Shown: positions 45,119 through 56,761 of the stretch, piece by piece
How positions within the stretch are numbered: position 1 is the first letter of the stretch
How the letters are laid out: each line of letters starts with the position of its first letter
Position numbers and translations under genes: made by a program
Notes under the pieces: model-generated
The model's database searches: none
Told to the model about the DNA's origin: nothing
The model's input: only the letters and a program-made list of their open reading frames with translations
Origin: Ancistrus triradiatus
Taxonomy: Eukaryota; Chordata; Actinopteri; Siluriformes; Loricariidae
Assembly (NCBI GenBank): GCA_025084515.1
Contig: JAJAGP010000570.1
Location: 1 to 64,000 of the forward strand
Direction: 5' to 3'
DNA: 64,000 nucleotides

Positions 45119-46475
45119 CAACCCCAAATCAAAGAGCATTGGGACAGTGTGGAAGATGCATATGAAAAACACACAGTGTTCTTACTTTGACTTTTATTTT
45201 ATTGCAGACAGTATGAACCTGATATGGTTCACATTTTGTCTGGTCAGCTTCATTTTATTTGTTAATAAACATCCATTACTGCAACACATTCCAAAAAAAA
45301 ACTAGGTGAAGCATTTACCCATTCCTTTTCACCGCACTTAAAAGATGCACAGATACCGATTTAGTGTTATTTTGTCCAGTTCTTCCTGCAAACACGTCCA
45401 GTCCAGTACCCTCTTCCTCCACAGCCATGCCTTTGTAATATGTGTAGCTTGTAGTTTTGCATTGTCTTGTTAAAAAATGCACTGACATCCCTGTAAAAGA
45501 TGACACATTGAAGGTAGCTTATGTTGCTCTAATATCTCAATGTACTGTTCTGCATTAATGCTGCCATAACAGAAGTGTAAATGACCTTTGCCAAGGGCAC
45601 TGACCCAACCAGATACCATGACAGACCCTGGCTTTTGGATTTTTTGGATGGTCCTTTTCATCTTTCGGAGCACACCGTGTCGATTTTTCCAAAAACGATC
45701 TGGAATACTGATTGGTCTGACCACAACACACATTTTCACTGTGTGATGGTCCATCCTAGATGCCTTCGAGCCCAGGGAACTAGACACTGCTTCTAGACAT
45801 GGTTAACATAAGGTTTCTTTTTGCACAATAAAGTTTTAAGTGGCATTTGTGAGGTTTGTCAAGGTTTGCCAAAGTAATCACTTACCCATGTGGTTATTTC
45901 AGCTAATGCTGAATGACGATTCTTGATGCAGTTCCGTTTTAAGGATTGAAGATCACATGTGTACAGCTTAAGCTTGCACCCTTGGCCTTTATGCACTGAA
46001 ATTCCTCCAGATTCCTTAAATCATTATCAATTTCCGTGAATCGATATTATACACTGTAGAAGGAGAAATATGCAAATCTCCTTTGAATCTTTCTTTGGGG
46101 AATGTTTTTAAACATTTCAGTAATTTTTCTTGACCACTTGAGATCCTCTGCCCATCATTGGTCATCAACGTCTCAGTTTTTTCTGGATGCTGCTTTTGTA
46201 CCAAATCATGATTATAATCACCTGTTAACATTACCTGTTTGAAATCACATCATTATTTAGTTATTTAAATTCATTACTAGTTCTAAATTGCCCTCGCCAC
46301 AACTTTTCTTGGAATGCGTTGCAGGCCTGAAATACAGGAATGGATGCTTATTAAAGAATGTAATGAAGTTGACCAGACAAAACATTAAATATCTCAGGTT
46401 CATACTGTCTGCAATGAAAAAAGTCAAAGTAAATGTAAGAAACACTGTGTGTTTTTATATGCATTTTCATACATT
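45119..46475 (-). mobile_element. Tc1-like family D copy, longest in the window
   Basis: Left terminus CAACCCCAAATCAAAGAGCA after TA (45117-45118). The subterminal block ATGCATATGAAAAACACACA mirrors TGTTTTTATATGCATTTTCA at the right. The outermost right terminal bases (CTGATTTGGGGTTG) are missing, so it is truncated at about 46475. The transposase lies on the minus strand. Confidence 0.85.
45315..46230 (-). pseudogene. Tc1-like family D transposase pseudogene
   Basis: Minus-strand order from 46230: an MTNDGQRISSGQEK region near 46150 and a KCLKTFPKERFKGDLHISPS block near 46080 (HTH domain), then SKASRMDHHTVKM near 45750, where the first Asp stands in an S-D-Q context. VSGWVSALGKGHLHFCYGS at about 45620-45560 and INAEQYIEILEQHKLPSM at 45555-45500 follow. 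A frameshift near 45490 leads to FLTRQCKTTSYTYYKGMAVE, which corresponds to the QQDNA second-Asp motif with the Asp lost. The C-terminal region to 45315 has no clear third catalytic Glu. Confidence 0.8.
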
Positions 46476-46617
46476 TATTTAAGCTTTAGTGGTCACTGCA
46501 CATTGTAGTTCTATAATTACCAACTGTAGTCCACCAGTTTCTCAACATACTTCGTTAGTCCCCTTTACTGTATTCTCTAATGATCAGGACTCCCCCAGGT
46601 CCACCACATATCAGGTA

Positions 46618-47776
46618 CAGTGGTGCTTTAAAGTTTGTGAACCCCTTTAGAATTTTCTATATTTCTGCATAAATATGACCTAAAACATCATCAGATTTTC
46701 ACATAAGTCATAAAAGTAGAAAAAGAAAATCCAGTTAAACAAATGAGACAAAAATATTATACTTTGTCATTTATTTATTGAAGAAAATGATCCAATATTA
46801 CATATTAGTGAGTGGCAAAAGTATGTGAACCTCTAGGATTAGCAGTTAATTTGAAGGTGAAATTAGAGTCAGGTGTTATCAATCAATGGGATGACAATCA
46901 GGATGACAATCAGTCAGCTGTTTTATTTAAAGGACAGGGATCTATCAAAGTCTGCTCTTCACAACACATGTTTGTGGAAGTGTATCATGGCACAAACAAA
47001 GGAGATTTCTGAGGACCTCAAAAAAAAAGAGTTGTTGATGTTCATCAGGCTGGAAAAGTTTACAAAACCATCTCTAAAAAGTTTGGACTCCACCAATCCA
47101 CAGTCAGACAGATTGTGTACAAATGGAGGAAAATCAAGACCATTGTTACCCTCCCCATGAGTGGTCGACCAACAAAGATCACTCCAAGAGCAAGGCATGT
47201 AATAGTTAGCGAGGCCACAAAGGACCCCAGGGTAACTTTAAAGCACCTGAAGGCCTCTCTCACATTGGCTAATGTTAATGTTTATGAGTCCATCATCAGA
47301 AGAACACTGAACAACAATGGTGTGCATGGCAGGGTTGCAAGGAGAAAGCCACTGCTCTCCAAAAAGAACATTGCTGCTCGTCTGCAGTTTGCTAAAGATC
47401 ACGTGGACAAGCCAGAAGGCTATTGGAAGAATGTTTTGTGGACGGATGAGACCAAAATAGAACTTTTGGGTTTAAAAGAAAAAGCGTTATGTTTGTTCAG
47501 TTTATTGATCAGTTATTGCTGCACAGGGGTCCACACCAGATACTGAAAAGCAAAGGTTCACATACTTTTGGCCACTCACTAATATGTAATATTGGATCAT
47601 TTTCCTCAATAAGAAAATTACCAAGTATAATATTTTTTGTCTCATTTGTTTAACTGGGGTTTCTCTTTATTTACTATTAGGAGGTTGTTGTGAAAATCTG
47701 ATGATGTTTTAGGTCATATTTATGCAGAAATATAGAAAATTCTAAAGGGGTTCACAAAACTTTCAAGCACACACAG
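46618..47776 (+). mobile_element. Tc1-like family B copy, internally deleted
   Basis: Flanked by TA (46616-46617 and 47777-47778). Starts CAGTGGTGCTTTAAAGTTTG, ends AAACTTTCAAGCACACACAG. At 1159 bp it is shorter than the 34032 copy because about 450 bp of the catalytic domain, from about 47515 on, are deleted. It keeps the best-preserved DNA-binding domain of the family in this window. Confidence 0.92.
46987..47516 (+). pseudogene. Tc1-like family B transposase, N-terminal half
   Basis: MAQTKEISEDLK starts at ATG 46987. A nine-A run at 47020 throws the first helix-turn-helix out of frame. From 47115 the frame is open for 133 codons: MYKWRKIKTIVTLPMSGRPT, the GRPR-like linker KITPRARHVIV, a second helix-turn-helix with NVYESIIRRTLNNNGV, then ARRKPLLSKKNIAARLQFAK and VLWTDETKIELLG with the first catalytic Asp at about 47447. 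Then the internal deletion begins. It could bind terminal repeats if expressed, but not cut. Confidence 0.85.
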
Positions 47777-47778
47777 TA

Positions 47779-48628
47779 CTATTTGGGAGCTGGATCATTA
47801 TTCAGCAGTACCATGACAGCATGAGTTTTTAAATTACTTTCTGCAAATTATGTTTATTGATTTGCAGGCATATAGCCTCCACTCTGGATAACTGTTTAGA
47901 CTCAGACTTTCACAGCTTCCTGCTACGATTTACCACTAAACCAGTGCTGTTTTTCTATGTCATCATTGACTGTATGCAACTAATTCTAAAGGAGAGTTGA
48001 TGAGAGGGGGAGAATATTTCCCAGCATTCCACAGGACTCTGAAAATGCCCCAGCAACCCCTGGCAGGTCTTAGTACTCCACTGGACTCCACCAGGTTTGA
48101 CCTGAATTCATTTTACACTGCAAGAAAGCACAAGCCATAGAAATTAAAGCTGCCTTCCTGAAATACCACTCAACAGGCACCTCATTATGCATCTTGCGTT
48201 CCATCGAATGGGGGCAGGGGATGGGGCACACATCTCAAAACTCACACTTACATGTGCAAACACAATGTCCCAACACAATTAAGAACCGTGACATTTTTTC
48301 AACTACTTTGATACAGTGATGGTTGCTTGAGATGACTCTATCACACCACATCAATAATAAACGTTTTGCTTTGAACATTGATCAAAGGAAAAGTGAAATC
48401 ACAGTTGTGCTTCAGTACTATGGCATGTAAATTACTTATGCATCTACTGGAAATTCAAAGGAGAAAAACACATTTGTCTTAGTCAATATGATTTGTTTAC
48501 TTAAGAACAGCTGTCCCTGAATCTCATTTTAACAGTTCCACACATACTGATGTTGCTTGATTTTGTGTTCTCTGATTGTTGGTTATTGTTGGTAGACCTT
48601 TATTTTGTCTAAATTAATTTCATTTTGC

Positions 48629-48672
<44 letters not shown>

Positions 48673-51600
48673 CACAAACAAATTAGAGCTTAAACTTATG
48701 CCAGCAGGTATTATTTTCTGTAATGCGAGGAGAGCAGTGTAAGTAAAATCAGTACAAGGACAATTGAGAAAGCTCTACTGATGCCTGACATGAAGATGTT
48801 TGAGTAACAATAGAACCATCAGTTATAGCATTTTATAAATAAAATAACTTATTACTAAAGAAGAACTTAATATATTTATTCAGAGGACGATGGAGGCACT
48901 CCAATGGAAACACTGAATCTATGATCCATGAGTGTTCTGCAACATATGGGCTTGTTTTAGCTGAAGGGGGATAAGAAAAGAAAAGAAAATAAAAGGAGAA
49001 AAATATGCTATGGACAGTGCATTTGGAGATTTGAATGTTATATCTTGAATGTGTCACTAAAACCACACAGGTGAACAGACAACCTGTATGACTGAGTATG
49101 TGCTGTGTTCTGGAGCTAATTTCGGTTTTGACATGCTGTCTGTGTCAATGGATTGCAATTGCCAAAGCCTGGAAAGCATGGTGTTTGGAAGTGTTTTACT
49201 TTCTGTGATTGTCTAGGACCCAAGTTCGGCACCTTATGTGTAATAAGGTAAGAATGCAGTCCTGTATAAATAAAACTGACTATATGTCAAACTTGAAAGA
49301 TTTAGAAACTACACTCAGATTTGAAAAATCAAGGTATTCAAGGTCCTTTGGACAGACTTGATCTCTCAAAGGCACTAAGCTCTTTCAGTTTGATTTTCAC
49401 CGAGTTTGATTTCACTACTATGTGTAAGGAATTGCCTGGGCTGAAAGTGTCTGTAAGGGACATGCTTCCATGCCACTGATTACTCAAAGTAATTTCAAGT
49501 AAGAGAAATCCACACAGCTGCTCCAAGAACAACAATAGTTTGACAGAAAGACGTTCGGAGGCCTATTGTGAAGACTTGTTTCTCAGCATTATACCTTATC
49601 TTGCTTGGATCAAAATTGTACTTTTTAACAAAAAGTGGAACAACACTGCTTATTTGCTTTGTAATAGATTTGTAATAGGTTTGATAGAAAAAAACACTAT
49701 ACATCATACTGATATTACCAAGATTAGGTGCAGGTCATCAACTTTCAAGATTAAACACAACCCTTTCAAGCACAACAAAAATGCAATTTTAGTCCATTTT
49801 TAATATATTCCTTCTTATATAGTATGTTGTGCATGAACCCTGGTCAGTGGTTTCATGTTCTTTTGTCTGTAAATATTGTTTATTTTATCTAATAAATAAA
49901 ATACAATTGGGTATATTCAATTGTATAAAAGTAGGATGTGGGATGAAAGTAGGTACACTAGGTCAGTGGCACATTCAGTGCTAAATAATGAAAAGAATAT
50001 TTTGAGATTACAGAACTCCCCATACTTTAACTGAAGAGTATCTGCATTGGACTACCATAACATATTGATTATTAATACAATTACTCCCTCGGAATTTCAG
50101 GATAGGCTCTGAACCACATGAAAAGAATAAGCGGGGTAAAACAGGATGTTTTGCATTTTTCATCTTTTAAACCAATTATGTGTAGGTCAGGATTTTTAGA
50201 TGAAAACCACTGTCTGGTGTTCCTTTTTTATAAACGTATTGTTCTTTAGTCCATTATCTTGGATTTTAACACCTAAATGAATTACAATCTAAATAAACAC
50301 AATCTAAAAAGAGTACCTTAATTTCTAACTTTATTTAGAGGGCATCAAACATGTATTCAGCTTGCACACTGGCTCCCCCAAAGTTGTAGCAGATATATAC
50401 TTTTCATAGGAATGATGCTTAAACAATTTAATATCATTTAATGACTGTTTCTGTGCATTCCGTAAACTAAGTATATAATCATGTGAATGGTTCCTTTCCT
50501 TCACTGTCAGACAGGCCTTGTGAATTTTGACATAAGGTTTTCATAAATATTCTACAGCTGCTTTATAACAGAGTTATGTAATGCTTATGAATGTAGGCCA
50601 AAAAAAGGTAAACTTTCAACTAAAGTGTTAGCCAGCACACTGTGTATTACAATCTTTTTCTCACAGTATGAAATATGGTTCCATGTTTCTTTGTATTCCT
50701 AAAGTTGAACTCTCTGATTGCTTTTCTGTTCATGGGCATAATTAATATGGCAAGCAGTAAGACTAACTCTAATAGTATAAGGGCTCAACATTTCTAAGAA
50801 AGCTGACCTATCTGCATCATTACTGAATGCAGTATTTATTAAATAAGGGTCATTTACTAGGTGTGTAGGTGGCTTATTATTGTGAGACGGTCATCAATAT
50901 GCTGTACACATTATCAGTAGGTGTACTTTATAGACAATTGAATACACTAATTACACAAAATATATCACACAAAATATAACTTTTGGATGCTATTTTGCCA
51001 TATTAATAATAATTTCATAAGCATAGATACTAGTAGAATTTATTGGAAATAGATGCATTTGACTTGATAATTTGCTATAACACAACTAAATTACTATACA
51101 TATCTATTCATTCTTCTATATTCTAGTCATTCACTTTCAGTTAATGTTAATTCCAGATCAGTTAGTTTGGTTGTTACATTATCTTGATTGAATTGGCATG
51201 CCGGCATGTTAATCATTTTGTTTCACATATTAGTAAAGTTACAAAGGTTAGGTTTGGTGTGTGAGTGTGTATTTGTGTGTACAGTACCCATTTCAATTTT
51301 ATTATACCGTAATACCTTGCAGCTGTAGTTGATCTGTATACTTCTCATATATTAAATGTGTTCAGTATGATATGTATGCAAACTGATGTAACCTAAGCAA
51401 ATCCATATGCCACACGAACATAGTGAAGATAATTGCAAGGCATGAACATAAAATCTTAAAGAAACCACTGATGTAAAGTGACTTGATCAATCTAAACAAC
51501 TAAACACCAACTGACATTCTTGCTTGAAAAAAAACAATCTTTCATAGGGTAAACTATGTTTCAACAGACTTTGAATGTAGTCCAGGTTATGAACAGTAGT

Positions 51601-51775
51601 ATGTTGGTGCGGTCGTAATACTGGATGTATATGGGTGGGGTGGGGTGTAATGTGGATGGAGCTTTTTCCTTGAGCGTCCACCCAACAGTAATATCTGTGC
51701 ATTGCTGTAGCCCTTCCCCAGGACATATAGCCTGATTCTCAGTAGAAACTAATAGATATTAAAGCACTTTAACAA
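47779..51775. other. Unassigned AT-rich sequence
   Basis: Four kilobases with no transposon family, exon or RNA gene that I can recognise, apart from the microsatellite at 48632-48669. Short frames have AT-biased composition. Confidence 0.35.
48632..48669 (+). repeat. (CA)n microsatellite
   Basis: 19 CA units. Confidence 0.95.
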
Positions 51776-51777
51776 TA

Positions 51778-52211
51778 CAGTGGTACCTCAGTTCTCATCA
51801 TTAATTCGTTCCAGAAGGCTTGGTGATTACTGTCGGGTACTGAGCAAATTTCTCCCATAAGGAGTAATGGAAATTGAATTAATCCGTTCCAGACCCCCAG
51901 AAAATCCAAACTGTAAAAGGCATTATATACATTAATCGAGTTGTATTGTACAGGTGCCCCCTGATTTAAATGTATCATGAACTGAGGAGTTTAACAAGCA
52001 TTTGGTAGAGAGGTCTGTACTTTATACAGTAGAGCCTATGATAAGTAAGTTAATGTTTCAAACACTTGCATTAACCTGCAGTTAACCAAAATAATTAACA
52101 CATAGCTTATTTTAAAAAAGTGTTGAAAAATCTCATGTAATTTAATGAGTAATGGATTGAAAGTGAAAAGAAAGCAAAACACTTGCAAGCAAATCACTCT
52201 ATTGGTGAATT
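51778..52211 (+). repeat. Unclassified dispersed repeat R2, copy 2
   Basis: CAGTGGTACCTCAGTTCTCA after TA, then the same word order as 21691-22149 down to TTGGTGAATTC. It lacks about 40 bases of copy 1 near 51962 and has an extra TTGCAAGCAAATCACTCTA near its end. Same strand as copy 1. Confidence 0.7.
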
Positions 52212-54716
52212 CCAAGGCGCTAGCATAGCTGCTAATGCTGAATGCAGCCTGTGAACTGGAGGATTCAGGTCCTGCTTCCCTTTCAATTGGCAGTCAATAG
52301 TAAACTTTTTAGGGCCCAAGTAGACTTGTTTGCACTAAGAATACAGTAAGAATACAATACTGTAGATGTAGAAATAAGGAAAAAGATGATAAAAAAATTT
52401 GAGATCTTCAATGAGCAAGGGATATTAGGAATCACTGTATTGAATCGTGAATCATGAATCGATGCTTCGTTGTTGCCATGCAGGTTTAAAACACTGCTTT
52501 AAGAATGTGCTGCTGCTGGTCCCAGCATCCATTATTCATCAAAGAGCTGCTTGAGCGACAGCAATCGGGAAGGAATGCTGGAAAATTTGGGGTCTTTGTG
52601 GATCCTGTGGTGATACTGACTCAAATGAAAAGTCCAGGCCCATTTTCATTTATTAGTTGACCACATCTCTATTGCCACAGGCCCCCATTAAGTGAGTAGG
52701 AGTGGATTCCATACGAAACCTGACAAATACAGGAAGAGACGAGGTGAGCGATAGTACAGCAGATGTGTTTCATGCTAAATACTGCTTGAAGAAGCACTAA
52801 ATTTGGGGGCTTCCTGTGGCCTTTCTTCAGTGCTTTCACTCTGTAAACTCTTTCTGCATTTGACTTAATTTTCCCGAATACACATTGACTCAACATGTCC
52901 TTATTTAGGAAAGTATACTGAATATGAAAGTGATGGGATGAGGGCATCTGCCACACACTGAGCATTTATTCCTTAGTCTTGATGTCAGCTCTTCCCATGC
53001 CATATTACTATTAGGAGACTGTGATGCTGGATGGCAGCATTAAGGTCTATTAGTGAGTTTTATATACACACTGGACAAAAAAAATTGTAATGTACCTAAT
53101 AGTTTCATCTTTCAGCCACAGTTCTGACGATAATTTCCTGTAGACTGGGTTTTCTTTCCACTGCCGGTAGACCATATGACCATACGCTTTGATACAACTG
53201 CAAATTCCTTCACACTATGGCCTTTGGCTAGTCCTTTGGCTAATCACTCCTTTTTTGCCAATCATTAACATCTATTTTGTGACCATTTTCCACACAAGGA
53301 ACGGAACATTCACTGCACTGTACCACCTCCTCTCAATCTATGAATCCCATTGCACACCCTGCAGGTATTCATAGTCCACTCATATTTACACTATAAACGT
53401 AAACACAAAAGCTTGGCATATTTGGAGTCATGTTGAGAACACTTGGCACTCACCCCTCACCTTTGGTCATACTCATTGCCTCCTGGTCCATTCCTGCTGT
53501 ACCCCAGAGATGCACCCAATCACTACCCTGCTGCTAGGACCAAGAGCATGTTTGTTTCTCCCAGTCATGGGGGAGAGACATAATGTCTCATTGAAACCCC
53601 AAATCCTCCACTACATGCTTAAACTAAAATAACCCAGTCATTGCTTCAATCAAAGTAATCATTCCATATGCTTTTGGGGTGATGTCTTGAGACCCTTTAA
53701 AGAGTACCTGGCTGCTTTTTGTCCAAATCTGACTATACTTTACTAAAAGTAATCATGGCCCATCAAAACATAATGAGTCCATTTCTGTAATAAATCATTT
53801 TAATCTTTCTCATGATTGCATTGTAACATTCTGTACGCTGTATTTTATTGCTTCATATTTGACTGTACCCACTGCTATTTTATGGTTTTCTTGAAGATAT
53901 TACATGTCATTTTATGTATTACATGTGTCCTCTAATAAAGAAGTTTAATGCTGACAATGTCTGGCAGGAAGTAATAATAAAAAACAGCACAGAATTACAA
54001 GGGCTGAGACAAGAATAGATTCCATAAACTGACTGCATTGCTCACATATGGAGCCGGAGCCCTGCTCATCTTCAGTCTGGCTTAGCTCTTCCCCTGTTCC
54101 ATCATGTCTTTATTAGATTAGGCCTGTACCTGTTCTCCCTGTGTGCAACACATGAAAGTGGTTGGAAAGTGCACAATTAAGTGTGTGCACTCCATGGTTC
54201 CAATCAGAGCTCAGCTGGAACAAAGGCAGCGAGGCGGTCGGCTGGTCTGATCTGAGATCTGAGGAAGGCTGATGCTCCGGATGTGTCAGTCACAATCATG
54301 AGTGTGTCTGTGATACACAAAACATCACACACTTATAGTCGACCTTCAGATGTCTTCATATCCCTCATAACCAGCTGCCTTAACTTGTGATGTGTTTTAT
54401 CAACACCAGTTAAGAGATGGTATAAATTTGGGAATAACTGTCACTCAATTTGAGCATTTTCCAACAATTTAATGACTAGTTCTTTTTTTTATTATTTTTT
54501 AGAATTTCTTTGGTTTTGTTTTGCTGGCTTTTACTGCTGGTACATATTTTATAAAATTATGGATTACCAAATGATCACTCTCTTCTGCCAAGTTTGACCC
54601 AAAGAAAAACTCCCTCTAAAAGTTTGTCTGCGGCTTTGCAATCAAAAGATGTAATACATGCTATGAGTATTTGTAGACCATGCTGAAGGCTGAATATATG
54701 AATTCCAAGAAACTCA
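52212..54716. other. Unassigned, repeat-poor sequence
   Basis: No coding or repeat assignment. Two sub-stretches (about 52480-52640 and 53990-54330) have even composition and non-repetitive text and are candidates for conserved non-coding DNA. Confidence 0.35.
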
Positions 54717-55035
54717 TTCATTCATTTTCTTATCTGCTTAATCCTGGTCAGGGTCACAATAAAGTTGGTGCCTAGCTGGCTACATGGTGCAAGGCAGGAA
54801 CAAAAATAGACAGGAGGGCAATCTATCGTAGGACACAAACGCACACACTTACACACTCATACACACACTTAAGGCACTTTAGAGACACCAATTAGCCTAA
54901 CACTCGTCTTTGGACTGTGGGAGACGTTCAGACTCCACACAGAAATTACCCAGACTGGGATTCCAACTGGGATCGAAGCCAGACCTTCTCGCAATGAGGC
55001 GACGGTGCAACCCACCAAGCCACCGTGCCACCCAT
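54717..55035 (+). repeat. Dispersed repeat R1 copy, longest
   Basis: Runs from TTCATTCATTTTCTTATCTG through GGTGCCTAGCTGGCTACATG, ACTTTAGAGACACCAATTAG, TTTGGACTGTGGGAGACGTT and GGGATCGAAGCCAGACC to AAGCCACCGTGCCACCCA. The last part (GGGATCGAAGCC, CCACCGTGCC) recalls a reversed tRNA-like B-box and head, so R1 may be a tRNA-related SINE read backwards. Confidence 0.75.
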
Positions 55036-55560
55036 TACAAGAAATTCTCCTCATCATGTAACTCCTCTCATCATGTAAAAACAACCCTAGATGGTTTTAT
55101 AGGCCTGCAGAGCTCTATATCACACCTAAGTACTTTGTTTACTGGAAGCAGTTGTTAAAATAAATAATAACCTCCCTTGAAACTGTGAGAATTTCAGCAT
55201 TATGATTGAAAGAATGCAGGCCACCTGCAAGCAGAGCATCCAGAGCATTTACCCCTTTTTCCTAGACTTTCCTGGGTGCAGGCTGACATATACATGGGAC
55301 AGGGTACCACTCCACCATCACAGGGATTTGTAAATGACTTTGTGAGCTGATCATCATGTGGAAACCCCACCCGGAATATGAACCTTCACCCTTCATACCT
55401 GTTAGAATCTTTTGGACTTTTGGAGTTTTTTTAACCTGCTTTCTACTTTGATTCTCCTTGCTTCTTCTTCCCCCATCATGTCATTAGACAGTCTGTGATA
55501 GCTTCTTAACAAAATCATAATCAATATAACAATATCAGTGAAAAGTTGAGTCTTTTTTTG
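55036..55560. other. Unassigned sequence
   Basis: Nothing recognised. Confidence 0.35.
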
Positions 55561-55779
55561 TAACAAAATGTTGTTACAAATCTCCAGAATTTATTAGAAT
55601 TTGGTATGTTCGCCCTTTTGCTGTATTAACAGTATACAGTTGAGTTGGCATGGGCTACTCAAGTTCTAATGAATCTGCTGATTCATTTTATCGTAATATG
55701 ATAACACAATATTCCAAAGAGTTTATTCCAAACATATTGTGATGTTACTGGATGCTTGGCTTTCGCTATGCTCCCATAA

Positions 55780-55960
55780 ATGCTTGATGGGCTTTAGGTC
55801 AGGTGACTGTGAAGGAAAGTCTATCACAGTCAACACTCCTTTGAGCTTCTTTGGTTTTTGACTAGTTGTTGCAAAGCTTTGTGTTTTGGGTCATTACCCT
55901 TCTGCAGTATGTATCCTTCTCCACTAAGATCCAAACATTCAGACTGATGCCACTACTGTA
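55780..55960 (-). mobile_element. Possible Tc1-like transposase fragment
   Basis: TTGATGGGCTTTAGGTCAGG, then GTGACTGTGAAGGAAAG, and TTTGGGTCATTACCCTTCTG are typical of the complement of the SPDLNPIE and second-Asp regions in minus-strand Tc1 copies. Surrounding sequence is too decayed to extend the call. Confidence 0.4.
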
Positions 55961-56247
55961 CATAAAAGGTGGCATTCAGAGTTCATCGTTTTGCTGTTTC
56001 TTTATAACTTTATCATGGGTGGTACCATATGTAGGGTGTTCTATTCATTCACAGATTTCAAAAAATAAAAACAACAACAATAATAATTGGCCAATCAAGG
56101 ATGTTCCATATAATGCCTAAAGCAGAGACACCCATTGTCATTAGGCAAGGAAAATGCACAGTATGCTATGGAAAGATGATCTATATCATCCCTTGATAGA
56201 CACTTTATTCAGCCTTGTAGTAGTGCCAGATAAGACATGGGTTTATA

Positions 56248-56440
56248 CATTTACATTTACAGCATTTAGCAGACGCCCTTATCGAGAGCGACTAACAATT
56301 GGTACAGTCTTACAATCCAAGCAATTGTGGGTTAAGGGTCTTGCTCAAGGACCCAACAGTGGCAGCTTGGCAGAGGTGGGATTTGAACCCTGGACCTTCT
56401 GGTCCATAGTCCAGTACCTTAACCGCTAGGCTACCACATT
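56248..56440 (-). repeat. tRNA-derived SINE, minus copy of an inverted pair
   Basis: Reverse complement of the copy at 56533-56743. Contains a B box (complement of GGGATTTGAACCCTGG at 56371-56386), an A box (complement of TTAACCGCTAGGCTA), and the tail complement GCATTTAGCAGACGCCCTTA. Pol III promoter boxes look intact. Confidence 0.88.
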
Positions 56441-56532
56441 GCCTCTATTTCTTTATTCACCACCTGTAAAAACAGTTAAGCTAGGTTTAACTGCAATGAC
56501 AAAGAGACAAATGTGTGTGTGTGTGGGGGGAG

Positions 56533-56743
56533 ACTGTGGTAGCCTAGCGGTTAAGGTACTGGACAACTGCAAACCCTACCTGATTTTTCCTGAAGGTCCA
56601 GGGTTCAAATCCCACCTCTGCCAAGCTGCCACTGTTGGGTCCTTGAGCAAGACCCTTAACCCACAATTACTTGGATTGTAAGACTGTACCAATTGTTAGT
56701 CGCTCTGGATAAGGGCGTCTGCTAAATGCTGTAAATGTAAATG
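56533..56743 (+). repeat. tRNA-derived SINE, plus copy of an inverted pair
   Basis: TGGTAGCCTAGCGGTTAAGG (A box), CCAGGGTTCAAATCCC (B box), AAGCTGCCACTGTTGGGTCC and the tail GGGCGTCTGCTAAATGCTGT. It has an insertion of about 25 bases between A and B boxes compared with its partner, and it is followed by a (GT)n run. Flanked on both sides by GT-rich DNA. Confidence 0.88.
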
Positions 56744-56761
56744 TGTGTGTGTGTGTGTGTG
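56744..56761 (+). repeat. (GT)n microsatellite
   Basis: Nine GT units directly after the SINE tail. Confidence 0.85.

Noticed and set aside
44912..45190. A 92-codon frame with a hydrophobic N-terminus resembling a signal peptide
   Set aside because: Its 3' part runs into the terminus of a Tc1 copy, and the rest has no recognisable domain.
56248..56743. A pair of tRNA genes
   Set aside because: A and B boxes are present, but no cloverleaf can be drawn and the shared TCTGCTAAATGC tail identifies a tRNA-derived SINE.
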